A DNA stretch of 64,000 nt, taken from the NCBI GenBank assembly GCA_045616165.1, contig JAZLGF010000011.1:28101-92100 (forward strand). Reading direction: 5' to 3'. Both the position numbers and the translations under genes were made by a program. This document shows positions 53,132 through 60,499 of this stretch, one piece after another; position 1 is the first letter of the stretch, and every line of letters begins with the position of its first letter. The stretch is from RGIG5612 sp045616165. GTDB lineage: Bacteria; Bacillota; Clostridia; Lachnospirales; Lachnospiraceae. The notes under the pieces are model-generated. The model was not told the DNA's origin and searched no databases. It worked only from the letters and a program-made list of their open reading frames with translations.

Positions 53132-54855
53132 AAAAAATCTTTTTAGCAATTCTTATAGGAGTAGTTGCAGGCGTAAGCGTTATTCTTGCTATCGCCTTAA
53201 ATAAGAACTCCGATTATGTTGCAAAATCAGGCTCTACAATTGAATATGAGTCTCATTGGAGAGTTGCGCTAGCGCATTATATTAATGAGCAAGGCATAAG
53301 CATTGTTGTTGATGGAGAAGAGCAAGAAAAGCAAATCTTAGATGGCAGTTATATGAGCGATGATTTAGAACTAATGATGTCGCAGGACGCACTAAGAGAG
53401 GCTTTTGATTGCGCTGTGGATTTTTATGACGGAGAAGAGCTTCATATTGATAGAGGTAAATATTCTGCAGATGTTAAGGTTAATGCAAATTATATGCATG
53501 TAAATGGAAAGACGTATTCTCTTGGAAATAAGCTTATTGTAACTGATAAAGTTTATGTTCCTGCAGAAATTATTTCAAAGGGTATTGGATATACTTTCAA
53601 TTGGGATATGGATAATTTTGTATTTAATATAACTAATAACAATCCTAAATCACCATCACTTCCAAGCTATTATAATTATGCGGAAAATAGAAGGGTAAAT
53701 TTTGCTGGAAACCAAGGAAATGAAGGAACATGCTGGGCTTTTGCGGCTATCTCAGCACTTGAAAGTTCGATGCTACCTGAAAGGTTACGAGAATATTCAG
53801 AAGACCATTTAATTTATAATAATGGATTTGGATTTACCACAGACAAAGGTGGAGACCGTACAATGTCTATGGCCTATTTTGCTTCATGGAAGGGACCAGT
53901 AAATTATGAAGATGATCCTTATGGAGATAATAAAACAAATGATAGTCTAAAAGCGGTTGAACATGTGCAAGAAATAAAAATTGTTGCGAGTAAAGATTAT
54001 GAAAATATTAAAAAGATGATTTTAAAATACGGAGCAGTGGAAAGTTCAATCCATTTTGCTTTGCTTAATAAATACACAATTGATGATAAATATTATAACG
54101 AAGATAACTTTAGTTACTGTTATACAGAAGAAGGAAAAGCTAATCATGAAATTATTATAATAGGATGGGATGATAATTATCCTGCCGAGAATTTTAATTC
54201 AAAAGTTAATGAAGACGGAGCATTTATTTGTCAAAATAGTTGGGGCAGTGAGTTTGGTGACGACGGAATTTTTTATGTTTCTTATGAGGATACAGTTATA
54301 GGAACTGTAAATGAAGTATACACAAGAATAGAAAATGCCGATAACTATGACAATATTTATCAATACGATTTATGTGGTTGGATAGGTCAAATAGGATTTG
54401 AAAAAAATCATGCTTTCTTTGCGAATGTTTATAGGGCGGAAGATAATCAGAATTTAAAAGCAGTAAGTTTTTACGCAACGGGTCCGGATACTACATATAA
54501 AATTTATTTAGATACCAAAGTTGATGCAAAAGTGCAAGGAAGCAGAAATCCTAAAATTAGTTTGAATACTCTTGTTGCTGAAGGTGATTTTAAGGAAGCA
54601 GGATATTATACTGTTAAATTAGACAAAGAATATCCGCTTTCTAAAGGAAAAGATTTTGCAATTATTGTTGAGATTAATACTCCAGGGGCATCGCATCCAA
54701 TCGCAATTGAAATGAGAACAGAAGAAATTCCTGATGCGAACATAACTTTTGAAGGAAATCGAAGCTATATAAGTTCTTATGGAAAGGAATGGGAATATAC
54801 GCAAAAGAAATCTAAGTGTAATGTTTGTCTTAAAGCGTTTACGGATAACAAATGA
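53128..54855 (+). CDS. Papain-family (C1) cysteine protease with stalk and lectin-like domains
   Basis: 575 residues. A single N-terminal membrane/signal segment (about 3-24) precedes a region resembling the copper-amine-oxidase-type stalk (about 70-165; YVPAEIISKGIGYTFNWD). The C1 catalytic residues are visible: GNQGNEGTCWAFAA (oxyanion Gln and Cys), ANHEIIIIGWDD (His) and QNSWGSEFGDDG (Asn). The last ~140 residues match the lectin-like domain that accompanies C1 proteases in Clostridia. It acts outside the cell; targets are unknown. It overlaps its two neighbours by four bases each. Confidence 0.88.
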   Translation: MKKIFLAILIGVVAGVSVILAIALNKNSDYVAKSGSTIEYESHWRVALAHYINEQGISIVVDGEEQEKQILDGSYMSDDLELMMSQDALREAFDCAVDFYDGEELHIDRGKYSADVKVNANYMHVNGKTYSLGNKLIVTDKVYVPAEIISKGIGYTFNWDMDNFVFNITNNNPKSPSLPSYYNYAENRRVNFAGNQGNEGTCWAFAAISALESSMLPERLREYSEDHLIYNNGFGFTTDKGGDRTMSMAYFASWKGPVNYEDDPYGDNKTNDSLKAVEHVQEIKIVASKDYENIKKMILKYGAVESSIHFALLNKYTIDDKYYNEDNFSYCYTEEGKANHEIIIIGWDDNYPAENFNSKVNEDGAFICQNSWGSEFGDDGIFYVSYEDTVIGTVNEVYTRIENADNYDNIYQYDLCGWIGQIGFEKNHAFFANVYRAEDNQNLKAVSFYATGPDTTYKIYLDTKVDAKVQGSRNPKISLNTLVAEGDFKEAGYYTVKLDKEYPLSKGKDFAIIVEINTPGASHPIAIEMRTEEIPDANITFEGNRSYISSYGKEWEYTQKKSKCNVCLKAFTDNK

Positions 54856-55448
54856 AAATAATAATGGCAACTGGAAATAAAAACAAAATAAAGGAAGTAA
54901 AAGAAATTCTATCAGGCACAGGAATTGATATAGTATCAATGTCTGATGTGGGAATAAATATTGATATAAAAGAAACTGGAAAAACGTTCGAAGAAAATGC
55001 TATAATAAAAGCACAGATTATAAAAGATTTAACAAATGAGATTGTTATTGCTGATGATTCGGGATTAATAATTGATGCAATGCCGGATGAACTAGGAGTG
55101 TATTCCGCAAGATTTATGGGAGAAGATACTCCGTATGAAATTAAAAACCAAGCAATATTAACAAGATTGGAAGGCAAAGCAAAAGAGCAAAGAAGTGCTA
55201 GATTCGTTTGTACAATTGCAATTGCTTACCCAGATAAAGAAACAAAACTTTTTAAGGGAGTATGCGAAGGATATATTGCTTTTAAGGCCGAAGGAGATAA
55301 TGGATTCGGATTTGATCCAATTTTTTACGTGCCTGAGAAAAAATGTACATGCGCAATGCTTTCAGAAGAAGAAAAAAATAAAATTAGTCATAGGGGTAAG
55401 GCCTTAGCCCAAGCCGCAGACGAACTAAAGAAAATAATTTCAATGTAA
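54852..55448 (+). CDS. rdgB: XTP/dITP diphosphatase (RdgB/HAM1)
   Basis: 198 residues. MATGNKNKIKEVKEIL, ADDSGLIIDAM and GFGFDPIFYVPE are the HAM1/RdgB signatures and residues 180-188 (SHRGKALA) give the C-terminal binding site. The enzyme clears non-canonical purine triphosphates (XTP, dITP) from the nucleotide pool. It overlaps the protease gene by four bases. Confidence 0.95.
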   Translation: MKIIMATGNKNKIKEVKEILSGTGIDIVSMSDVGINIDIKETGKTFEENAIIKAQIIKDLTNEIVIADDSGLIIDAMPDELGVYSARFMGEDTPYEIKNQAILTRLEGKAKEQRSARFVCTIAIAYPDKETKLFKGVCEGYIAFKAEGDNGFGFDPIFYVPEKKCTCAMLSEEEKNKISHRGKALAQAADELKKIISM

Positions 55449-55475
55449 ATTATTTGATTTTTCTTTAGAATTTCG

Positions 55476-55504
55476 TTGACATTAAAATGGTGCTAATATA
55501 TAAT
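55476..55504 (+). promoter_or_regulatory. Consensus promoter of the tRNA operon
   Basis: TTGACA (55476-55481), 17-base spacer, TATAAT (55499-55504): perfect sigma-A consensus, 44 bases before the first tRNA. Confidence 0.92.
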
Positions 55505-55547
55505 ATCATTTGCGTCTTATAAAAAAGATGCATTTGAAAATCCATTG

Positions 55548-55622
55548 CGGGGTGTGGCTCAGTTTGGCTAGAGCGCTTGATTTGGGATCAAGAGGCCGCA
55601 GGTTCGAATCCTGTCACCCCGA
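55548..55622 (+). tRNA. tRNA-Pro (anticodon TGG)
   Basis: Acceptor CGGGGTG / CACCCCG, anticodon loop TTTGGGA, T-loop TTCGAAT, discriminator A. CCA not encoded. Confidence 0.96.
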
Positions 55623-55628
55623 CACTTT

Positions 55629-55699
55629 GCGGGTGTAGTTCAATGGTAGAACACCAGCCTTCCAAGCTGGATACGTGGGTTCGATTCCCATCACCCGCT
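55629..55699 (+). tRNA. tRNA-Gly (anticodon TCC)
   Basis: Acceptor GCGGGTG / CACCCGC, anticodon stem CCAGC-CTTCCAA-GCTGG, T-loop TTCGATT, discriminator T. CCA not encoded. Confidence 0.96.
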
Positions 55700-55745
55700 T
55701 GCGATTGAGCATTCGGAACCCCTTGTGCTCATATTTTATGTTTAG

Positions 55746-55819
55746 GTGTCTGTAGCTCAGCTGGATAGAGCACCGGCCTTCTAAGCCGGGTGTCGGGGGT
55801 TCGAATCCCTTCAGGCACG
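55746..55819 (+). tRNA. tRNA-Arg (anticodon TCT)
   Basis: Acceptor GTGTCTG / CAGGCAC (one U-G pair), anticodon loop CTTCTAA, T-loop TTCGAAT, discriminator G. CCA not encoded. Confidence 0.96.
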
Positions 55820-55858
55820 TTGATCTTGAAAATGCAAAGAGCTGCAGTTTGAGATTAT

Positions 55859-55933
<75 letters not shown>

Positions 55934-55952
55934 CTTCGGAATCAACTTCCGT

Positions 55953-56024
55953 AGGGCTATCGCCAAGCGGTAAGGCACAGGACTTTGACTCCTGCACTCG
56001 CTGGTTCGAATCCAGCTAGCCCTG
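55953..56024 (+). tRNA. tRNA-Gln (anticodon TTG)
   Basis: Acceptor AGGGCTA / TAGCCCT (A1-U72), anticodon stem CAGGA-CTTTGAC-TCCTG, T-loop TTCGAAT, discriminator G. CCA not encoded. Confidence 0.95.
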
Positions 56025-56069
56025 TCAAAGATTATATGTTATAATCTAATAACTTTGAAAAATAAATAA

Positions 56070-56142
56070 GGGCGTGTAGCTCAGGTGGTAGAGCACTTGA
56101 CTTTTAATCAAGTTGTCCGGGGTTCGAATCCCCGCACGCTCA
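56070..56142 (+). tRNA. tRNA-Lys (anticodon TTT)
   Basis: Acceptor GGGCGTG / CACGCTC (one G-U pair), anticodon stem CTTGA-CTTTTAA-TCAAG, T-loop TTCGAAT, discriminator A. Confidence 0.96.
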
Positions 56143-56145
56143 CTT

Positions 56146-56175
56146 AAAAAACAGTCTCAATAGAGGCTGTTTTTT
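56146..56175 (+). terminator. Intrinsic terminator of the tRNA operon
   Basis: AACAGTCTC / GAGGCTGTT (one U-G pair) with an AATA loop, in an A-run / T-run context of six or more. Confidence 0.9.
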
Positions 56176-56236
56176 ATTGTAAAAAACAATAGATATGAAA
56201 TTCCATTAACCATCAAAGCCATCGATAAATTAGAAC

Positions 56237-56939
56237 TTGCCGAGCTCTTTTTCTTGATGCTCGCAGCCCGTCGTCTCGTTCCTGGCTCGGGTTCCAACTC
56301 GCCGAGAACGAGCAAGGCGGCTCTGCTCGCTTTCTAAATAATTACATATATTGTATTGGAACGCGAAGCTGCCGTCGCCAGCGCTAGTGAGGGCGCGCGA
56401 CGGCTTCGCTATTTACGGCAGCTAACTTTCGTTCGCCATAACACTTATGTCCGCCTGCTGCCTACTTTTATGAAATCACCTAAAACCATAAACATCTTGT
56501 ATTTTAAGATAGCTGTTTATGGTTTTAATGGGATTAGAACACTATATTTTATTGACTTAGGAAGTTTTCGCCCATAAACACATAGTTTATAACATACCGA
56601 GTTTATGGTTAAGACCATAACTGCCAATAATAAATCATGAAATGTTTATGGTTTTAACTGATTTCAAAGAGTAAGGCGGGTGGCTAGCCGAGTTTTGATG
56701 GCGAATGATATTACCCGCCGTAAGTAGCGAAGCCACGGCGCGCGCCCTCAATAGCGCAGGCGCCGTCAGCTTCGCGAGCGAAATAGTATATTATTAAGAA
56801 AGCGAGCGGAGCCGACCTGCTCGTTATCGACGAGATTTCATTTTAGCGAGCGGAGCAGTGTGGCTCGTTATCGGCGAGTTGGAACCCGAGCCAGGAACGA
56901 GCTACACTGTCCGCGAGCATATAGTAAAGAGCTCGGCAA
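56237..56939. repeat. 703-bp GC-rich imperfect inverted repeat with AT-rich centre
   Basis: The two arms (about 56237-56419 and 56717-56939) are inverted copies. The outer ends match exactly over 14 bases (56237-56250 with 56926-56939) and a core of 31 bases is exact (56275-56305 with 56871-56901); the inner arm 56362-56419 matches 56717-56776 with few changes. The right arm has an extra ~45 bases that look like a local duplication. Each arm contains its own hairpins (CTCGTTC...GAACGAG; GCGAAG...CTTCGC). The AT-rich centre has five TTTATGGT-type motifs in both orientations, e.g. AAAACCATAAACA (56482-56494) against TGTTTATGGTTTT (56514-56526 and 56643-56655). No credible gene lies in the gap 56176-57080. 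It may be a non-autonomous mobile element or a structured DNA/RNA element. Confidence 0.8.
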
Positions 56940-57080
56940 AGGGCAATTTGTAGAAGGGAGCTTTTGTGGTTTTTGGTTTATGAGTTAGAAATATTGTTGG
57001 TGTGTACTTTAAGTGATTTTTTTGAGATAATAAGTAGGAAACATGACTAATAATCAGGCGAAAAGTAGGAGAGGTGGAAA

Positions 57081-57698
57081 ATGAAAGTATTAATTATTAA
57101 TGGAAGTCCGAAGGATAATGGTAATACATCAATAGCTATTAATGAGCTTGTAAAAACATTTAATGAAGATGATGTTGAGTGTGAAGTAATGACAATAGGT
57201 GGTCAAGACATAAGAGGCTGTGTCGGATGTTTGCAATGCGTAAAACTTGGTAAATGTGTAGTTGATGATGCGGTTAACGAAGCAGCAAAAAAATTAGAAG
57301 AATCAGATGGCCTTATTGTATGTTCTCCTGTTTACTTTGCAAGTGCAAATGGAACAATTATTTCTTTCTTGGATAGATTGTTTTATAGCACAGGCTATGA
57401 AAAATATATGAAGGTTGGAGCTAGTGTTGCCGTTGCAAGAAGGGGTGGCTGTTCAGCAACATTTGATCAACTTAATAAATATTTTACAATACAGGGTATG
57501 CCGATAGCATCAAGCCAGTATTGGAATAGTGTACATGGACTTATGCCGGGAGATGCATCAAAAGATGAAGAAGGCCTCCAGACGATGAGAACACTCGCAA
57601 AAAATATGACATTCTTAATGAAGAGTATTGCGCTTGGGAAAGAAAAATATGGACTTCCACAGCCAGAAGAGCGTATTTCGACACATTTTATAAGATAA
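57081..57698 (+). CDS. Iron-sulfur flavoprotein-type NADPH:FMN reductase
   Basis: 205 residues. INGSPKDNGNTSIAI is the FMN phosphate loop, and GCVGCLQCVKLGKC (CX2CX2CX5C) is the compact cysteine cluster of iron-sulfur flavoproteins. SPVYFASANGTIISFLDR forms the flavin-binding loop. A cytosolic electron-transfer role, perhaps against oxidative stress, is likely. AGGAGAGG precedes the ATG. Unlike the gene at 6477 it lacks the zinc ribbon. Single-gene unit. Confidence 0.9.
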   Translation: MKVLIINGSPKDNGNTSIAINELVKTFNEDDVECEVMTIGGQDIRGCVGCLQCVKLGKCVVDDAVNEAAKKLEESDGLIVCSPVYFASANGTIISFLDRLFYSTGYEKYMKVGASVAVARRGGCSATFDQLNKYFTIQGMPIASSQYWNSVHGLMPGDASKDEEGLQTMRTLAKNMTFLMKSIALGKEKYGLPQPEERISTHFIR

Positions 57699-57707
57699 TA
57701 TATTAAA

Positions 57708-57734
57708 AAAGGACCACGCAAGAAGTGGTCCTTT
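57708..57734. terminator. Bidirectional terminator between convergent genes
   Basis: AAAGGACCAC / GTGGTCCTTT with a GCAAGAA loop, flanked by A-run on the left and T-rich sequence on the right, serves the flavoprotein gene and the aldolase gene. Confidence 0.85.
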
Positions 57735-57737
57735 AGT

Positions 57738-58550
57738 TTATTCTAAATATCCATCGCGTGCTTTCACATTAAAACGTTTTTCTAGCATGTGTAGCTGTGC
57801 ATCAGTTATTGTATTTAACCGAGCAAGATGAGCGGTTTTCATATAAATTTCAGCAGCTTTTTCAGCTGTTTCAATTAAGCCAAAGGCATCATCTAAGCTT
57901 TTCCCTGCTCCGTAGATTCCATGCTGCGCCCAAACAACAAGTCTGGAAGTTTTCATTTTTTTTGCAGTAGCTTCTCCTATTTCATTTGTACCACAAACCA
58001 TCCAAGGCAGGACATTAACACCATCAGGAAATACAAATACGCATTCTGTGCACATTTGCCATAAAGTACGAGTAAATTCTTTTTCATCAAGACTATGAAC
58101 ATAAGTCATAGCAAGAAGGTTTGATGGATGAGAATGCATGACTACACGATTTCCAGGGTCAATAGATAGTCTGGATATATGGCTCATCATATGTGAAGGG
58201 AACTCAGAAGTAAATGTTCCACCATCACTAAAACCCCATAACAATTCCGCGTTTTCTCCATCAGAAGAAATACGAAGAATCCCAAGGTTTTCATTAGGTT
58301 TATATTGAATATTTCTAAAATATTTTCCTGCTCCAGTAATGAGAAAATATTTTCCGGCAAGTTCTAAGGCTTTAAATCCAATAGGTATTGCTTTTAAAAT
58401 CTTTTTTGTGTTTAAATATTTTGAAACTTCAGTTTCGTCAAGCATTAAACTAATGTTGCCACCGTTACGTTCATTCCATCCGTGATGGTACATTTCGGTA
58501 GAGGTGTTTATCATATTAATCATAAATGGAGCAGATAAAATATCTTTCAT
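57738..58550 (-). CDS. rhaD: Rhamnulose-1-phosphate aldolase (class II)
   Basis: 270 residues. NERNGGNIS near residue 30, HSHPSN (zinc ligands) and the later WAQHGIYGAG with a third zinc-binding His are diagnostic of RhaD in the class II aldolase/adducin family. It splits L-rhamnulose 1-phosphate into DHAP and L-lactaldehyde in the cytosol. No other rhamnose genes are in the window, so it is a stand-alone copy; a related sugar phosphate cannot be excluded. It shares the strand with thrS and is separated from it by a hairpin. Confidence 0.87.
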   Translation of the reverse strand: MKDILSAPFMINMINTSTEMYHHGWNERNGGNISLMLDETEVSKYLNTKKILKAIPIGFKALELAGKYFLITGAGKYFRNIQYKPNENLGILRISSDGENAELLWGFSDGGTFTSEFPSHMMSHISRLSIDPGNRVVMHSHPSNLLAMTYVHSLDEKEFTRTLWQMCTECVFVFPDGVNVLPWMVCGTNEIGEATAKKMKTSRLVVWAQHGIYGAGKSLDDAFGLIETAEKAAEIYMKTAHLARLNTITDAQLHMLEKRFNVKARDGYLE

Positions 58551-58575
58551 TATATTCCTCCGAATTTAATAACAA

Positions 58576-58603
58576 TTAAGGGCCCTTAAGTTAGGGCCCT
58601 TAA
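58576..58603 (-). terminator. Stem-loop between thrS and rhaD
   Basis: Two copies of the self-complementary AAGGGCCCTT-like decamer (58578-58587 and 58592-58601, the second slightly shorter) can pair with each other or form single hairpins. The flanks are AT-rich without a long T-run, so termination is partial. Confidence 0.6.
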
Positions 58604-58607
58604 ATTT

Positions 58608-60377
58608 TTAGTAAGCTTTTTCTTCTTTTTCAAGAACAGCTATTAATTCATCAAATGTTAGTGCGCCAAGGTCTTGGTTTTCACCATCATCACGACGACG
58701 GACTGATGCTGTGCCAGCCTCTTCTTCTTTTTCGCCGACAACTAAGATATAAGGAACTCTTTCGTTTCTAGCTTCTCTTATTTTATAACCAATCTTTTCA
58801 GCACGCTCATCAACGTCAGTTCTGTAACCGCACTTTTTAAGTTTAGCTTCAAGTTCTCCAGCATATCCAGTATATTTTTCTGAAATAGGCAATATCTTAA
58901 TTTGAACAGGGCTAAGCCAGAATGGGAATTTTCCAGCAAAGTGCTCAGTTAAGATACCGATGAAACGCTCAATAGATCCGAAACATACACGGTGAATCAT
59001 AATTGGTCTATGTGTCTGACCATCGGTTCCAACATATTCAGCTTCAAAACGTTGTGGAAGTTGGAAGTCTAATTGGATAGTACCGCATTGCCATGTACGT
59101 CCAATTGAATCTTCAAGATGGAAGTCAATCTTAGGACCGTAGAATGCGCCATCGCCTTCGTTAATTACATAAGCAAGGCCTAAATCATCAAGAGCATTTT
59201 TAAGTCCATTTGTAGCCATTTCCCAGTCTTCTTCTGAACCCATAGAGTTTTCTGGACGAGTTGAAAGTTCAACATGATATTTAAATCCGAATTTTGTATA
59301 AACTTCATCAATAAGACGAACAACGCCTTTGATTTCGTAAGGAATTTGCTCAGGTGTCATGAAGATATGAGCATCATCTTGGTTAAAGCAACGAACTCTC
59401 ATAAGACCATGAAGCTGACCGCTTTTTTCATGACGATGTACAAGACCAATTTCAGCCATACGTAAAGGTAAGTCTCTATATGAATGAGGCTCTAATTTAT
59501 AAACAAGCATACCACCAGGGCAGTTCATAGGTTTGATCGCGAAATCAACATCGTCAATTACTGTTGTATACATGTTTTCCTGATAATGGAACCAGTGACC
59601 TGATGTTTCCCAAAGTTGTCTGTTAAGCATAATAGGTGTAGAAATTTCTACATAACCTTCGCGTGTATGAATATGTCTCCAATAATCTAACAAAAGATTT
59701 TTAAGAATCATTCCTTTTGGAAGGAAGAATGGGAAGCCTGGACCTTCGTCAAGAAGAGTAAAGAGACCTAATTCTTTACCGATTTTTCTATGATCACGTT
59801 TTTTTGCTTCTTCTAATTTGAATAAATATTCATCTAATAAATCTTTGTTAGGGAAAGATGTTCCGTAAATACGAGTAAGCATCTTGTTATTTTCATCGCC
59901 ACGCCAATAAGCACCAGCAACGCTTAAAAGCTTAAAAGCTTTAACAGCACTAGTGTATGTAACGTGAGGGCCAGCACAAAGCTCTAAGTAATCACCTTGC
60001 TGGAAGAAACTAAGAGTAGCGTCTTCAGGAAGGTCATTTATAAGCTCAACTTTATAATCTTCGCCAAGGGTTTTCATAGTTTCAAGCGCTTTTTCTCTAT
60101 CCATGGTGAAATGAGTAAGCTTAAGGTTTTCCTTGGTAATTTTTTTCATTTCTTTTTCGATTGCTTCGAGATTTTCATCTGTGAAATCAAAATCGAATTC
60201 AAAATCATAATAAAAACCATCTTTTATAGCCGGACCGATGGCACATTTGGTTGTAGGATAAAGTCTTTTAACAGCTTGTGCTAAAATATGAGAGGTTGTG
60301 TGATGGAAAGCCTCACGTCCTACAGAATCATCAAATGTACATTCTTGTACAGTTCCGTCTTGTAATATAACTTTCAT
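58608..60377 (-). CDS. thrS: Threonyl-tRNA synthetase with reduced N-terminal TGS region
   Basis: 589 residues. Class II motifs 2 and 3, GLVHRHEKSGQLHGLMRVRC and RPIMIHRVCFGSIERF, with the zinc-binding Cys in PMNCPGGM and the editing domain HHTTSHILAQ...CAGPH are all present. About 20 residues precede the editing domain, whereas full-length enzymes have a ~60-residue TGS domain there; the size (~580) is known in other Clostridia. AAGGAG precedes the ATG. No T-box leader fits in the 120 bases upstream, so expression may not be regulated by tRNA-Thr charging. Confidence 0.95.
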   Translation of the reverse strand: MKVILQDGTVQECTFDDSVGREAFHHTTSHILAQAVKRLYPTTKCAIGPAIKDGFYYDFEFDFDFTDENLEAIEKEMKKITKENLKLTHFTMDREKALETMKTLGEDYKVELINDLPEDATLSFFQQGDYLELCAGPHVTYTSAVKAFKLLSVAGAYWRGDENNKMLTRIYGTSFPNKDLLDEYLFKLEEAKKRDHRKIGKELGLFTLLDEGPGFPFFLPKGMILKNLLLDYWRHIHTREGYVEISTPIMLNRQLWETSGHWFHYQENMYTTVIDDVDFAIKPMNCPGGMLVYKLEPHSYRDLPLRMAEIGLVHRHEKSGQLHGLMRVRCFNQDDAHIFMTPEQIPYEIKGVVRLIDEVYTKFGFKYHVELSTRPENSMGSEEDWEMATNGLKNALDDLGLAYVINEGDGAFYGPKIDFHLEDSIGRTWQCGTIQLDFQLPQRFEAEYVGTDGQTHRPIMIHRVCFGSIERFIGILTEHFAGKFPFWLSPVQIKILPISEKYTGYAGELEAKLKKCGYRTDVDERAEKIGYKIREARNERVPYILVVGEKEEEAGTASVRRRDDGENQDLGALTFDELIAVLEKEEKAY

Positions 60378-60424
60378 TTCAAACTCCTTAAAAATAAATA
60401 TTGAATAAAAAAAATCTAAAGTTT

Positions 60425-60453
60425 AGAATAGCATAAACAGGATTAAATAACAA
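60425..60453 (-). promoter_or_regulatory. Predicted promoter of thrS
   Basis: On the minus strand TTGTTA (60453-60448), 17-base spacer, TATTCT (60430-60425) with TG upstream (extended -10), 48 bases before the start codon. Confidence 0.55.
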
Positions 60454-60482
60454 GAAATCAGGACACAAAATTTCCTTATTAT

Positions 60483-60488
60483 TATAAT
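60483..60488 (+). promoter_or_regulatory. Probable -10 box of the ABC exporter gene; near-leaderless start
   Basis: TATAAT ends 11 bases before the ATG at 60500 and no ribosome site is visible, so the transcript should have a leader of about five bases. Confidence 0.45.
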
Positions 60489-60499
60489 ATTATATAAGC

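Noticed and set aside
56356..56577. 73-codon open frame within the inverted repeat
   Set aside because: It has no ribosome site, its first half is the GC-rich arm and the rest is the AT-rich motif region; the reading frame has no protein-like pattern.
56237..56939. Palindromic arms considered as a CRISPR array or integron site
   Set aside because: Only two inverted copies exist with no regular spacers, and no cas or integrase gene is close.
60378..60499. Possible T-box upstream of thrS
   Set aside because: Too short, and no specifier-loop or antiterminator sequence is visible on the minus strand.
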